Shown piece after piece: positions 1 through 11,124 of a DNA stretch of 64,000 bases (positions are counted from its first letter, which is position 1; every line of letters starts with the position of its first letter). Both the position numbers and the translations under genes were made by a program. Origin of the DNA: Rehmannia glutinosa (Eukaryota > Streptophyta > Magnoliopsida > Lamiales > Orobanchaceae); the NCBI GenBank assembly GCA_016081115.2, contig CM071924.1, positions 92,518,616 through 92,582,615 of the forward strand, given 5' to 3'. The notes below the pieces were generated by a model that saw nothing but the letters and a program-made list of their open reading frames with translations, did no database searches and was not told the DNA's origin.

Positions 1-57
1 TAGAATTTATAATAAAAATCTTATGTGATAGTTTACCTCAATGTTGAACAATCAATT

Positions 58-262
58 ACTCATCTTATTAAAAATAAGTAGCGTTTTGGCACATAAAGAA
101 TTTGTCCTTAAAAATAAGTGACATTTTTGACATTTTCAAGGTCAGCGAATTTGTCCTTAAATGTATCATTTTCAACAAATTATGATGCATGAATTTGTTT
201 TGTTCCACAACATTATTTATAATTAATTAAAGATATATTTGGTATTTTAACACAATCTTTAA
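58..262. repeat. Degenerate fragment related to the adjacent Stowaway-like MITE
   Basis: Phrases such as 'ttttggcacat', 'atttgtccttaa' and 'tttggtatttaacac' recur here and in the interior of the MITE at 265-574, in the same order. The fragment lacks a clear left terminal repeat. It is probably an older copy into which, or next to which, the better preserved element inserted. No coding sequence is visible. Confidence 0.45.
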
Positions 263-264
263 TA

Positions 265-574
265 CTCCCTCCTATTCACAATAAGTGTCATTTTGGCACA
301 TGAAAAAATCTTCAAAAATAATATTTTTTTTACATTTTTAAGGCTAGAGAGAAAATGTTTTCCCAAGTTACCCTTAAATTTATTGATTTTCAACTAACAC
401 TAAGGCATAAATTTGTTTGTTCCGAAGTAGCATTTATGATTAATTAAGGACATATTTGGTATTTAACATGATCTTTAATATGTGTGTTTTTTTCCTAAAT
501 CGTCACTTATTTTGAATAAGAGGAGTGCGTGTTTTTCTTTTACTAAATCGTCACTTATTTTGAATAGAAGAGAG
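265..574. mobile_element. Stowaway-type (Tc1/mariner) MITE
   Basis: The left end reads CTCCCTCCTATTCACAATAA. The right end is its imperfect inverse (reverse complement CTCTCTTCTATTCAAAATAA), and both abut a TA dinucleotide (263-264 and 575-576), the target duplication of the superfamily. The CTCCCTCC terminus is the classic Stowaway end. The element is 310 bp, noncoding and AT-rich. Its right terminal segment ('atcgtcacttattttgaata') occurs twice, at about 498-518 and 547-566, so the right end has been locally duplicated. Confidence 0.8.
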
Positions 575-576
575 TA

Positions 577-2205
577 ACAATAATATTGATAAATTAGAAG
601 AAAAAAATTGACAACTTTTTAAAATCCAATCATGAAGAGAAAAACGTTATATAAAGTGTGAAAATTAAATAAAATACTGAGAATTTATGAAAGTTAGGTG
701 TGGCAGATAAAAGTGGATTTAAGAGGTGAGGACAATTCCTTTCTTTTAGCATTCATTGCTGCCGTACCACTAAAAGTAAAATGTGTCCCCGTGAATTCAT
801 GATGTTGCTTAAAATCGAACAGATTGCTCAAAATACATGATGATCCAACTTTTCTACTGCGGGGCGATAATTTTTGGATGAGAACTTGCATGCACTAAAG
901 CAAAACGTTAGATGAGTCACGAAGTTGTCACATGGATGCCCATCCGGCCGGCCATGGGCGAAGCTGGTTTAGGGACGAGTGCGGTCGCGGACCGCACTCG
1001 ATCTTGGAGAGACTCTGTTAAATTTGAGTTGGATCACATTGAAAATTCAATGGGAGGTTTAGTTCATATAAAAAAAATTGGGATAAATTTAAAAAGTCCA
1101 TAAACTCTATTGTCGTGGCTCAAGATATTAAGAATTATCTACGGTTCAATTAAGGTATATTAGTGGATAAATGATTGTCTTGTTGTTATATACATAGATA
1201 TATGTTTCAAATTTGATAGTGAATAGTTTTTGGAAGTATTTTTGAATGAAATTTTGTATACAAGTCTATTTCATAATAATTATAGTTATTTGGTGGTTAA
1301 TTTAGAATATGTTTTTGGATACGTCACTTATCCAAAAGTTCATTATAGAGAAACCATAATTAGAGATTATGGAAACCGCAAAAAATTATTGTAAGGTACC
1401 ACCTTCATATTTGCCTCATTTTTTTTTTTTTTTCAAATATCGGTTCGACATTCGTCCCTGCCAAAATGAAAAAAATTATGACCTCACCGGGAATCTGGCT
1501 AGTGGCTATGCCATGCATCCCAGCGCTCAAATCGGTCTAGGAGTAGGAGAATTCTAGAGTGAAGACAATAATTAAGCTGCGATTAATTCAAATTACTTAC
1601 AAATAATGAGGAGAAACCTCTTTTATATCCCGAGTAGTTGGTCGCATGGGTCTTGAAGCATAAAGTGGTGCATCCGTGCGTGGTATTGGGTAATTAATGA
1701 GATTAAATAAATGTGTTAAATAAATAATAATGATAATTATGAAATGACTTTTTGCCCATGACATGTACCAAATAATTGATTGTGTTTTTGTCTCATTACA
1801 TTTTTTTTCTTAATATTTAATGTTGTGGTATTTTAGTCTACAATACTATTTTATAGAGTTCGTTCATACTAAATTAAACTTTAGAGTCAAGCACTTGTAT
1901 TTTACTGATAGTAACACCATTTTTTATTTATGTCATGAGTTCATGTTGTTTTATCATCGTTGGTTGGTCTACCGTATATGGTAATAATAACTTTTATGTA
2001 GAGGTATATGATAATTGCTGAAAAAATAAATTTGAATATTTGTGTTGTAATAATTGATTTTTCAGTGGAACATGATGGAAAATATAGAACTTAAATTTGA
2101 AAGATTTGAGTTGCCCTTTGCTAGCAACTATGATATTTGGCTCATGATTATTATAAATAACCTAAAATTGTAACAACTATAGCTTTTGATACAGTATGCT
2201 CGATC
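577..2205. other. Intergenic AT-rich DNA, no gene recognised
   Basis: Stop codons are frequent in all frames and the short ORFs resemble no protein family I know. I see no splice-linked coding segments. A GC-richer patch at 915-1015 contains two short inverted motifs (GCGGTCGCGGACCGC), but nothing diagnostic. Confidence 0.5.
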
Positions 2206-2302
2206 TTACACTACACAAAAAAATCAATTTATGTACAAAAAATTTGTAAGTAGGTATTAAGGTAATTATAAAATGTAGGTAAAATTATTGTAGGTAAATA
2301 TT

Positions 2303-3565
2303 GGGATAATTTCATTTTTGATACCCAAAGTTTACCACCTTTTCGCTTTTGGTACCCAATGTTCCTACTTAATCAATTTTGATACCCAATATTTTCCCAT
2401 TTGATCAATTTTACTACAATTCGTTAATTTGCCATCTAAAACAAACGGTTCACCTGTTGTAGCAGGTGAAAACCGGTTAAAATTAGTAAAAATGAAGAAT
2501 AAAAAACCTTTTGGGTACCAAAAGCGAAAAGATGGTAAATTTTGGGTATCAAAAGCGAAAAGACGGTAAATTTTGGGTATAAAAAATAAACGTGATTTTT
2601 TTTATACATAGGACTTTTTTTTAATATAATTTTCAAAAATTGATTCAGTTTGAAAGAGTAGTCGCGTTTATATATCAAATAAAATTATCTCTTATATATA
2701 TATATATATATATTCATAAAATAAAAAATTTAATTTTTCTTTTTTTCTTCTCTTCCACTTCATCCTTTCCGTTTCATATTTTTTCCCATTTTCTTCACCC
2801 AGCAATCGAAAACGTCTTTTAATTTGATATTGGAGTTTTATGGAGTCCTAAATAAAAAAAAATCAAAACACTTTTTAAAACTTCGAAATATATTTTAAAA
2901 ATTCTGGAACTTTTAAAAATTATCATATTTTAATATCCCAATTATGGAATAATTTTAGACTTTTAAATAATTTTTTGATTTTTTCAAAAAAAAAATCAAT
3001 ATTTTAGTTAATTTTTATATTTTTTAAATAGTTTTTTAGTTTTTTAAAAAAAATCAATGTTTTACCCTTTTTGGATTTTTAAGTCAATCAAATTTTTGGT
3101 TAATTTTTTTCAAAATCTTATAGTTTCGATTTTAATCCATTTTTTGAGAATTTTAGAAAATTTCAGATTTTTAATTTTATATTGAATTCATTTTTTAAGT
3201 AGTTGTCAGATTTTTAACACAACTTTTAATTCTTTAAACAATATTTTAGATTTTTAAAACACCATTTTTTTCGAAAATAACTTTTGGAAATAATATTGAG
3301 TTTTTTTAGTTTAGAATTTAAAATATTTTAAATAATTTTGGGTACCAAAATAGAAAATATGGTAAATTTTGGGTATCAAAAGTGAAATTATCCCTAACTT
3401 TTTACCTGCAGCAACAGGTTAGCCGTCATTTTTGGATGGAAAAATAACGGCATGTAGTGAAAGTGACTAACGTGCAAACTTAGGGTACCAAAATTGATTA
3501 AGTGGGAACATTGGGTCAAAAGCGAAAAGGTGGTAAACTTTGAGTATCAAAAGTGAAATTATCCT
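2303..3565. mobile_element. Mutator-type MITE with long inverted repeats, 9-bp TSD
   Basis: The ends are inverted copies (GGGATAATTTCATTTTTGAT on the left; AGGATAATTTCACTTTTGAT in reverse complement on the right), and similarity continues for at least 85 bp, including 'ttaccaccttttcgcttttg'. A perfect 9-bp direct repeat GTAAATATT flanks the element at 2294-2302 and 3566-3574. A 9-bp duplication plus long TIRs is the Mutator-superfamily signature. The interior is AT-rich and noncoding, with further internal copies of the 'gggtaccaaaa' motif. It is nested in the CACTA-like element. Confidence 0.8.
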
Positions 3566-3757
3566 GTAAATATTTATCAACATAATCTAAAATTATCGAT
3601 AAATACCTATAGTATTTGAGTGTCTAGGTTTTTTAGCACTTCCAATATGATGTTAATGTTTTTAGCCTATTTTTTGAAACACATGTTTTTAGTCATTTGA
3701 CTACGTAAAAATCTAATTTGTCCTTGAGTCAATTTAATTACACCAATACACAATAGC

Positions 3758-3882
3758 TTAGGGTACTGTAGCTTGTAACTCACACTATAGTTCAGTAACT
3801 TGACACTGTAGCTTAGTAACTCGACATTGTAGCTCATAACTCGACAATGTAGCTCAATAACTCGATATCGAGTTACACGTAA
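3758..3882. repeat. Short imperfect tandem repeat (unit about 21 bp)
   Basis: The phrase 'gtagctcagtaactcgacac' recurs about five times with small changes. The array ends in the palindrome CTCGATATCGAG. It is noncoding and lies inside the CACTA-like element. Confidence 0.6.
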
Positions 3883-4100
3883 CTCGATGGCGAGTATCGA
3901 GCTTCGTATTGGATCACTTACGCATTTTCTCGCTCTCTCGTCATCGTAAAATTGATGAGAGAAGTTTAATATTTATACAAATTTTTCGTCTAATAAACGA
4001 AATATTGAAAGATCTTAATACCATTTTCGAGATACCCGTAAATGGACTGCCGTCAATATTTGCCGATTTTTTTTTTAAAAAATTTGAAAGAGAGAGTAAG

Positions 4101-4102
4101 AG

Positions 4103-4162
<60 letters not shown>
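4101..4162. repeat. Compound microsatellite (TA)n(GA)n
   Basis: About 28 bases of alternating TA are followed directly by about 32 bases of alternating GA. The short reading frames across it are repeat artefacts. Confidence 0.95.
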
Positions 4163-4166
<4 letters not shown>

Positions 4167-4507
4167 AGTGAAAGAGAGAAAAATAGACCAAATATCAAAC
4201 AAGCATGCTAGAAGGGTATGAATGTCTTTTGTTCTACCAAAATGACTAAAAAAATATTTATTTTCAAAAGATGACTAGTTTTCATATTTTTATTATAGAA
4301 GTGGTCATTTTGACCCATTACCACATAGTAATTTTGTTGGTAAATTTAAAAATTGTCAGTGACTTGCGTATAGTTTGAGGGAAAATATAATTTTTATTTT
4401 GTAAGTAAGTGTAAAATTTAGTGATAAAATCATTTCACAAGAAATTTAATCGGTAAACTCGTATTTTTCTTGTCTTGTTATAGTTATTTTAAGTTGAATA
4501 TGTCTCA

Positions 4508-4654
4508 TGTGAGACCGTCTCATGAATCTAAGTTCATGAGACGGATCCTAAACACATACAAAAATATGGATTATTTAATAGGTATGAGTTTGAGTCGAAA
4601 TTTATTTAAATATAGGATCCGTCTCATGGATTATATCCATGAGACCGTCTCACA
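4508..4654. repeat. Nested-hairpin MITE-like element
   Basis: The 147-bp unit begins TGTGAGACCGTCTCATGAAT and ends with its inverse. The arms, about 42 bp each, pair almost perfectly. Each arm is itself a small palindrome (ccgtctcatga...tcatgagacgg), so three hairpins can form. No coding sequence is present. I could not confirm a target duplication. Confidence 0.65.
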
Positions 4655-5201
4655 AATTTTTGTGTTTTAAGTTTTATTTTACATTTATTTATTGTTTATC
4701 CTAGCACACATTTAATAATAAAAAACAAAATAAAAATAAGATATTCGAACTGATGGCAGATCTAGTAATTAATAATTGTTTGATGCTTCGTCACCTTATC
4801 CCATCCTAATCAAAAGGCAGAATTTATCTAAAGAAGTGACAATTAATTTTTAAATTGATTCAAAAGCTTCATTATCAAGTATTCGTTGAGCTTTATCTTT
4901 ACTTTAGTGTGGGTTATTTACTCATATTCAATGAATTTATCACATTAATTACCAATTCTTAAGAATAATTACATGTGTTGATTATTTGACCAAATTCAGC
5001 ATAATTAAAACTGTTTGTAATTAATTATACAGCCCATAGTTTATGACTTTGACTTTTAAATGTTGCCCTACGGTATAACACTATCCATTATTCTTTCCAC
5101 TTTTGACTCAGAATCCTATGTATGATTTTCACATGGGTTTCAGTTATTTATTTTAGTGTTTATGAAAAATTTCATGCTATCCAATTAATATGTTTAAAAT
5201 A

Positions 5202-5452
5202 CTACCTGATCTGAAGTATATAGTCCATTATTTTTTTTGATGCCCCAAATAATATATTTTATTTTCTATATTTAATAATAATTTTTCATTATTTTAATTA
5301 CTATTATAACTCAATTTAATATGTATTTTATAATTTATATTATTTATTAGATAATAATAAATCAAGTAAACATTTAACATATTTGTAGTTTCCAATACTT
5401 TCTTAATCTATGTGAAAAGTCAAACTGAACTATATCTTTGGGACGGAGGGAG
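5202..5452. mobile_element. Stowaway-type MITE with decayed left end
   Basis: The right end is GGGACGGAGGGAG followed by TA, the inverse of the consensus CTCCCTCCGTCCC. The left end (about 5202) matches its inverse only loosely, but shares the 'atatagt' stretch just inside. The interior is AT-rich and noncoding. Confidence 0.6.
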
Positions 5453-5454
5453 TA

Positions 5455-6180
5455 CTTTTTACTGTATACGTACCTGATTATCAATTTAATATTTAATCGG
5501 AAAATTTTGAGTTTTCTTACTGATATTATAGTACATGATTTTTACACACAGTTTTGATAACTGAATTTTGCTCTAAATGGTTAAGTTAATACTTAGTACG
5601 TACATATATTTGGTAGAATTTGTTTATTTTTATTTAAAATTATTCCTACATTATCTTTTAAGCATTATATAGTTTTAATTACTACTCAAATTATTTTTTA
5701 TTATATTCATGACTTAATTAAATAAATTCTGTCATAATTATAGCATGCCCTTTTTTAAAAATTCATCATTACACCACCACATTTATAATTGATTATGATA
5801 GAAAATATGACACCGAAAGCATGCTTGTTTATGCGGAGAGGATGGTTTAGAAATTAAAATCTATAAGGTAACATTATTTTTAATTTTCGAAAGACATGTC
5901 AAACCTTTTTTTCTTTTGGACAAAGAAGAAGTTGTATTCGATAAAATGCGAAAAAGCGTAATATCGCATGACGTAGTACACATTCGTCAACATAAAAATA
6001 TTATCTCATACAAACAAAAAAGAGGCTGAAAAAAGAGAAACAAAACTCAAATAGAATATCGGAAGTCCCAAATCTAGCTTCGTTGAATGATTGCTTGCAC
6101 GACCACTAGAGAAGAACGACGACCAGGAGTCCAAATTATTTCCATCAAATATGCAGAGCTGACGAAAAAGGGATAAAATA
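5455..6180. other. AT-rich intergenic sequence, nothing recognised
   Basis: I see no conserved protein segment, RNA gene or bounded repeat here. Only short random ORFs are present. Confidence 0.5.
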
Positions 6181-6188
6181 CTTTCACA

Positions 6189-6369
6189 CAGGGGCGTAGC
6201 TAGGGGGCCTCCCGCCCACCCACCCCCACGCACCCCAAATTTTTTTCGTCTGTTTTTTTCTGGAAAAAAATGAAGAAAAAAATTTATATATGTTTTTTTA
6301 AGGGGAAAAAATAGTTGATTTAGGAAAAAAAAATTAAATTTAGAAGTAATCGATCGTCTTTACGCCCTA
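6189..6369. mobile_element. Small hAT-type MITE, 8-bp TSD
   Basis: The element begins CAGGGGCGTAGC and ends with the near inverse (reverse complement TAGGGCGTAAAG). A perfect 8-bp direct repeat CTTTCACA flanks it (6181-6188 and 6370-6377). The CAGGGGCG terminus and 8-bp duplication are typical of hAT elements. It is 181 bp and noncoding. Confidence 0.75.
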
Positions 6370-6377
6370 CTTTCACA

Positions 6378-8149
6378 AGAGCAATGGAGAAGAAAACTTC
6401 CACTTACGAATAGAGAATAGATCTAATTTCACAAAAGGAAATATCACTACTCTCATAAGAGGGAGCCATGGTTTTTTTGGAGTTTTTTTGGGGTACGTCA
6501 AACCTTTATTGACAATTTACAGAAGATATTTTCTTCGAACAAATCTTGCGGAGTATTTTTTAACTATCCTTTATTGAATTTATGTCATTATGTGTTGTTT
6601 ATCTAAATAATAGAAAAAAATAAATTCCTTATTATTCATTATATTTGTTGTACATAAACAACTATAAAATATTAAAAATTAGGTCTATATCATATATATC
6701 AATTTGGATATTTTACTTTTTTTTTGGGTATTATTAGAGTTTATATCCAACATCAGGAATAACCTAATATACAAATACAAATCCCTAATACGAACAAAAA
6801 CACCACACACGCACAGATTATTGTGGGCCTTTGCCCCTTAGTAGGGCTTCTTATTTTGCTACAACCTTTTAATACATTTTCCTGTATTATATTAAATATT
6901 ATGCTTTGATAAAATTTGATATTTTTGGTAAATAATTAGTGCAATATTGCAATATAATAAAATTCTAATAAAACATGCAATGGAAAATCTGATTTATGAT
7001 GGTAAATCAGATGTACCTAACCTGGGATCCAAGAAGTACTTTGTTCGAGTCACGAAACAGAAAGATACATTAGGCGGCGGGTGGCCCCCAACTAAGGCCC
7101 TTCGAATTAAACTTAAGTCAGAATCGGATAATTGAGGTACTTAGAAAGATAAAGAGCGAAGTAATTTTGAATAATGACAAGTTACATTTTACCTTGATTT
7201 TCGTGTCGTATTTATAGTATTGACTTATTTTCACCGTAAAATACGGATCATCGTACACGTGGCGCTCCATCAACGGTGGAGAGCTCGAGGGCGACCCAAC
7301 CCAAACATTTGGGTCGGGTCAAGACCTGTATAAAAAGCAATGAATCTTGGGGGCATTTTGGTAATTTCCGGTGAGGCAAAGTCAGGATGGTAATTTTGAT
7401 CTAAGCGAGGTTAGGATGGTAATTTCCATATCAAAATCCCAGGTGCAAAATTTGACGATAATGCTGACACTTTTATGATCTACCCTAGAACGATAACTGA
7501 GTATTCTAAGATCAATTTAAGTTTTACATTTGTAGTTTGATTAAAATATTTAAAAATATAATAACAAAAAGATAAAAGTAGTTCTCAATCATTATGTAAG
7601 AAAATTTGAAATAATGAAAATTGTTAAATAATAAAGTTATCCGACAAAATCGGCTTAGGTTATGCTGCAAAACATCTTGCGACATAATGTCTTGGCCATT
7701 CTTTATTGCTACTAATTTTTATAATCAATCCATACAATATATACATATACTTGAACGAGTCAGTTGAACTGAACCAAGAATTTCAAAAAAAAATGAAATT
7801 GATTTAATAACATTTATTGTGGAAATTCATTTAATTTTGGGCATGAGATTATTCTCATCCGTGAAGATAGGAGCGAATGAAGGATGAAGAGTCATAATTT
7901 GAGTTGGGCATGCATGCCCATATTCACATGCCATCCCACATGTCCATGCAGCACCCCTTTAACACATAGCATACAATGGGCCCCAACAAATTTTCGGAAT
8001 GGGCCCCATTAATCAAACCCACATGGCCATGCCAAACTCATTAACCGACAAGCCTGGACCCACCCTCACATGCTATGCTCTTTCCTATTTCCTCTCACTT
8101 AATTTTTATTAAAGTATTAGAATTCTCACTCTTGTTATTCAATTCATTA
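6378..8149. other. Intergenic sequence, no gene recognised
   Basis: The stretch is AT-rich with a GC-richer patch at 7060-7450 that contains a possible TATA-like 'tgtataaaaag' (7328-7338), but no coding exon follows. I could not delimit a mobile element. Confidence 0.45.
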
Positions 8150-8157
8150 CTGTAAAT

Positions 8158-8733
8158 TAGGCGGTCGCCAAATAAAATCGAAATTGGGTTCTGAAGTGAA
8201 ATTTGAAATGTGGGAAAAGATTCTGGGAATTGTTGACTGAAAACGAGTTTCAAAACCCGAACCAGAATTGTGTAGGTGGTTTCGATTACGGTTCATGAGT
8301 GTTAAAAATGGTGGGCAAGCAGTTTTAACTATAATTTAAAGGTTAAAATCGATGATTTTTTCCGGTAAAATAATTTGCTCGAAGAAATGTCAAATATTTT
8401 ATTATGATGTTTTATACTCGCAAACACATGAGACATATGTTAAACTATATGTTGTAAGAGAGCTAGTAGACTTTGATTCATCTATATTCGAAGAACATTA
8501 TTATTAAATACAAAGCTTAATATTATTATGAATATTAAGTTTAAGCCTTTTTCTTTTTTTTTTTTGCTTTTCATGTTTTTTGTAACCGAAATTTATAATC
8601 CCTTTCTAAAAAAATTCAAAAAATTATAAAAAGAAAATAATCGGAACCAGAACCGTGGAGGAACCAGTTTCAATTTAAAAGAAACCCAAAATCGGAACTG
8701 TGAGGCCAAGTTCCAGAGTCGTGGCTACCCCTA
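8158..8733. mobile_element. Decayed hAT element, 8-bp TSD
   Basis: The 8-bp repeat CTGTAAAT flanks the unit (8150-8157 and 8734-8741). The termini TAGGCGGTCGCC and (reverse complement) TAGGGGTAGCCAC are imperfect inverses. The interior is rich in 'ggaaccgg/aaccgt' motifs and shares the segment around 'aggttaaaa..atttt..ggtaaa' with the better preserved element at 19765-20574, so both belong to one family. No open transposase remains. Confidence 0.65.
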
Positions 8734-8929
8734 CTGTAAATATGACATTCTAATTCATATTTTAATTCATACAAAAATGTATTAATATGTGAAAATTAAT
8801 TGAATCTTCTATTTATCATGAATTTCCAATATATTAAACAAACATTAGGTCTAAATTAACAATATTATTTTACACAATAGTGTTCATATATGCTTGATAT
8901 ACTTAAAATAATAAAAAAAAAACAATAGT

Positions 8930-9130
8930 GATGATGATAAGGATGAGACTTAGGATCCTTATGGTCCTGGTTCAAGTCATCTGAGATACATCTCAATTGG
9001 TTGACTAATAGTAGTATTGTATTGTTTCCACTAGCAGGATAGGGGTTCAAATCTTACCGAAAATCAGTAGTATCTCGAATGTTGGTAATTTGATATGTCA
9101 ATAAAGACTGCCCGTCCTGACCCTACCCTG
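8930..9130 (+). mobile_element. tRNA-derived SINE-like sequence
   Basis: A-box-like 'tctcaattggttgac' at 8991-9005 and B-box GGTTCAAATC at 9044-9053 are placed as in a Pol III type 2 promoter, without the rest of a tRNA cloverleaf. The ends and target duplication are not evident, so this is a tentative call. Confidence 0.35.
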
Positions 9131-9915
9131 TTTCAGAAGTCATAAAAGCTTAAAAAAACTATAATTAAAACTATGTACAAATTTATAAAACACAAAAACT
9201 TAATTTGAGAAAAGAGACTTAAGGGATAGGCTGGCCCTAACCCTCGCTGGCCCTAGGATCAATTAGGACCGGACTAAAAAATCCTAATGTTATAAAGACT
9301 GAAATATAGGCCAAACCCTCAAATGTTTAGGACAACCCTCATAGTTATTCCCTTATCGACATCTCTTCAAGATCGCTACAAAAGAAAAGTTAGCCTGATG
9401 TTTGACTTATTATACACAAAAGTGTATAAGTCTTATGGGAACTAAGGATAACTAGTTAAGTCACATTCGCGATTTACATCCTTCAAGATTTTCGAGACCA
9501 ATATTAGGGCTCAAGATTAGTCCGACGAATCCAAGAACCTCATCAACCGTAAAAATAACAACCGTAAAAATAACATTGATGATAATTAGCGATAAAAAAA
9601 AAAACATTGATGATAATCCAACGGTTCTAAATTCATCACCCTTTACCAGCCGTGGGATTCCCAGGTCCCACACCCTTCAATAACGGCAGTTGGCATTTGT
9701 CCCACCTCTGTTTGCCCTTTGCATCAAAATTAGACTAAAACTTTGCCCCTCTTTCACCCAACATCTGTATCTCCATTCACAAATTCATGTCCCCACACCT
9801 GACCATCCCTGTCACACGCTCCCATAAAGGCGCTTACCCCACACGCGCACATGTCCGTGGCCACTCACCAGCGCGTGTTGCCAAAAACGCGTGGGCCCAT
9901 ACCCAGTTCATCTCA
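9131..9915. other. Upstream region of the Aux/IAA gene
   Basis: There is no coding sequence. The last 250 bases become GC-richer and pyrimidine-rich, typical of a plant promoter-proximal region. Several TGTCCC/TGTCAC motifs occur (for example near 9696 and 9810) but only the site at 9947 is a full TGTCTC auxin element. Confidence 0.45.
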
Positions 9916-9919
9916 TGCA

Positions 9920-9970
9920 CACGTGGAATAAGCTGCCCAGAATTGCTGTCTCTTAACCCCTCCTATAAAA
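9920..9970 (+). promoter_or_regulatory. Core promoter with G-box, AuxRE and TATA box
   Basis: CACGTG (G-box) lies at 9920-9925, the canonical auxin response element TGTCTC at 9947-9952, and TATAAAA at 9964-9970. The Aux/IAA start codon is 128 bp downstream of the TATA box. This arrangement fits an early auxin-response gene controlled by ARF proteins and repressed by its own product family. The motifs are seen directly; the regulation is inferred from the gene family. Confidence 0.7.
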
Positions 9971-10097
9971 CTTTGTCCCCATTTCTCCACAAATCTCATT
10001 CACAACTTGCAAACTTTTTCTCTCCATTCCAAAAATAATTATTTTCTTGATATTAATTTCATATTTATAAAATTTCAAAATTGTAATTTGAGAAGAA

Positions 10098-11124
10098 ATG
10101 GATTTGAATCTGAAAGCAACTGAACTGAGATTAGGGCTGCCCGGTTCAGATGAACCGGCCGACCAATTACAATCTTCATCTTCTCATGTGAAGAATAACA
10201 AGAGATCTTGTTCGGAAATCGACGGTTCATGTCAAAAGCAAGAAAGTGGCGCTCCGGCTCAAAAGTAAGTTAGCATTAATTTTTTTATGGAAAAAATTAA
10301 TTAAAATATAGTTTACTGATATGAAATTTTTTTCTTTTAAATTATTCAGGGCACAAGTGGTTGGCTGGCCGCCGGTTCGGTCTTACCGGAAAAATGTTAT
10401 GGAGCAGCAGAAAAAACCGGAATCGGATGGATCCGGGTTTGTGAAAGTGAGCATGGATGGAGCTCCATATTTGAGGAAAATTGATCTCAAATTATATAAG
10501 AACTACTTTGATCTACTCAAGGCCTTAGAGAACATGTTCAAGTGCACCATAGGTAACAATTTTAATTATCCAAAGTTAATATGTTTTAGGGTAAATTACA
10601 AAAATCACCCTTTAGTTTAGCCCAATTGCAAAAAAAAATATGTCAGTTATTTTTCAAAATTACAAATATCTCTTTAAATATTACAAAGACAGATTTGTAT
10701 TTACTTAATAAAGACCTCCTTGACTATTGAGGTGCGATTTGTAAAACATAAATAAATCTTTAACCACTTGATTATAGCTCAAGTGGTATCGCCCACCCTT
10801 TGTAAGGGTATTGATCAGGGTTCAAACCTATATCTTTCAGTTTATTTGATATTTATCTCCCCCTCCAACTACTGATCCCAACTTTTTGAAAAAACGGAAA
10901 GACTAAATCCCTATGTATTTTTTTAATTAACTCTTTATATATATTTTACAGGAGTATACTCAGAAAGAGAAGGATATAATGGATCTGAATATGCACCAAC
11001 TTATGAAGACAAGGATGGGGATTGGATGTTAGTTGGAGATGTTCCATGGGATATGTTTATTACTTCTTGCAAAAGGCTAAGGATCATGAAAGGGTCTGAA
11101 GCTAAAGGCTTGGGCTGCCTGTAA
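10098..11124 (+). CDS. Aux/IAA auxin-responsive repressor (IAA3/IAA4-like)
   Basis: Nuclear repressor that binds ARF transcription factors and is degraded through TIR1/AFB F-box proteins when auxin binds. Three exons, 10098-10264, 10350-10552 and 10952-11124, join in frame through GT-AG introns into 180 residues. Domain I is an EAR repression motif LRLGL (residues 10-14). Domain II is the degron VVGWPPVRS (59-67). The PB1 domain (domains III/IV) runs from about 86 to 170, with the conserved lysine in VKVSMDG and the acidic OPCA motif DKDGDWMLVGDVPW (143-156). The C-terminus ends SEAKGLGCL, close to the GLG end of the IAA3/IAA4 subgroup. The length is normal for short Aux/IAA proteins and no key residue is missing. 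Introns hold repeats: a 'gggtaaattac' MITE-like start (10588) and a SINE in intron 2. This is the best preserved host gene in the window. Confidence 0.95.
10765..10880 (+). mobile_element. tRNA-derived SINE in intron 2 of the Aux/IAA gene
   Basis: A-box TAGCTCAAGTGGTATC (10775-10790) and B-box GGGTTCAAACCT (10818-10829) match tRNA-gene internal promoters, and the sequence then runs into a pyrimidine-rich body. The flanks do not fold as a tRNA. It lies in the sense orientation of the gene and leaves the splice sites intact. Confidence 0.6.

Larger units (their letters stand above)
2209..4477. mobile_element. Non-autonomous CACTA-like element carrying nested insertions
   Basis: The left end starts CACTACACAAAAAAAT. 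The right end, read in reverse complement, starts CAAGACAAGAAAAAT. Both are flanked by the same 3-bp sequence TTA (2206-2208 and 4478-4480), as expected for CACTA elements. Subterminal repeats resembling 'gtaggta' and 'gtaagtaagt' lie inside each end. No transposase is visible. About 1.26 kb of the interior is a separate nested MITE (2303-3565), and further AT-rich sequence with tandem repeats fills 3600-4320. The terminal repeats are imperfect and the duplication is short, so the boundaries are likely but not proven. Confidence 0.55.

Noticed and set aside
3909..4211. Overlapping 85-100 codon ORFs on both strands
   Set aside because: They run through the (TA)n(GA)n microsatellite and have no other support.
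10765..10880. Functional tRNA gene in the Aux/IAA intron
   Set aside because: The A and B boxes are present, but acceptor and anticodon stems do not form and there is no tRNA 3' end. A SINE is the better explanation.
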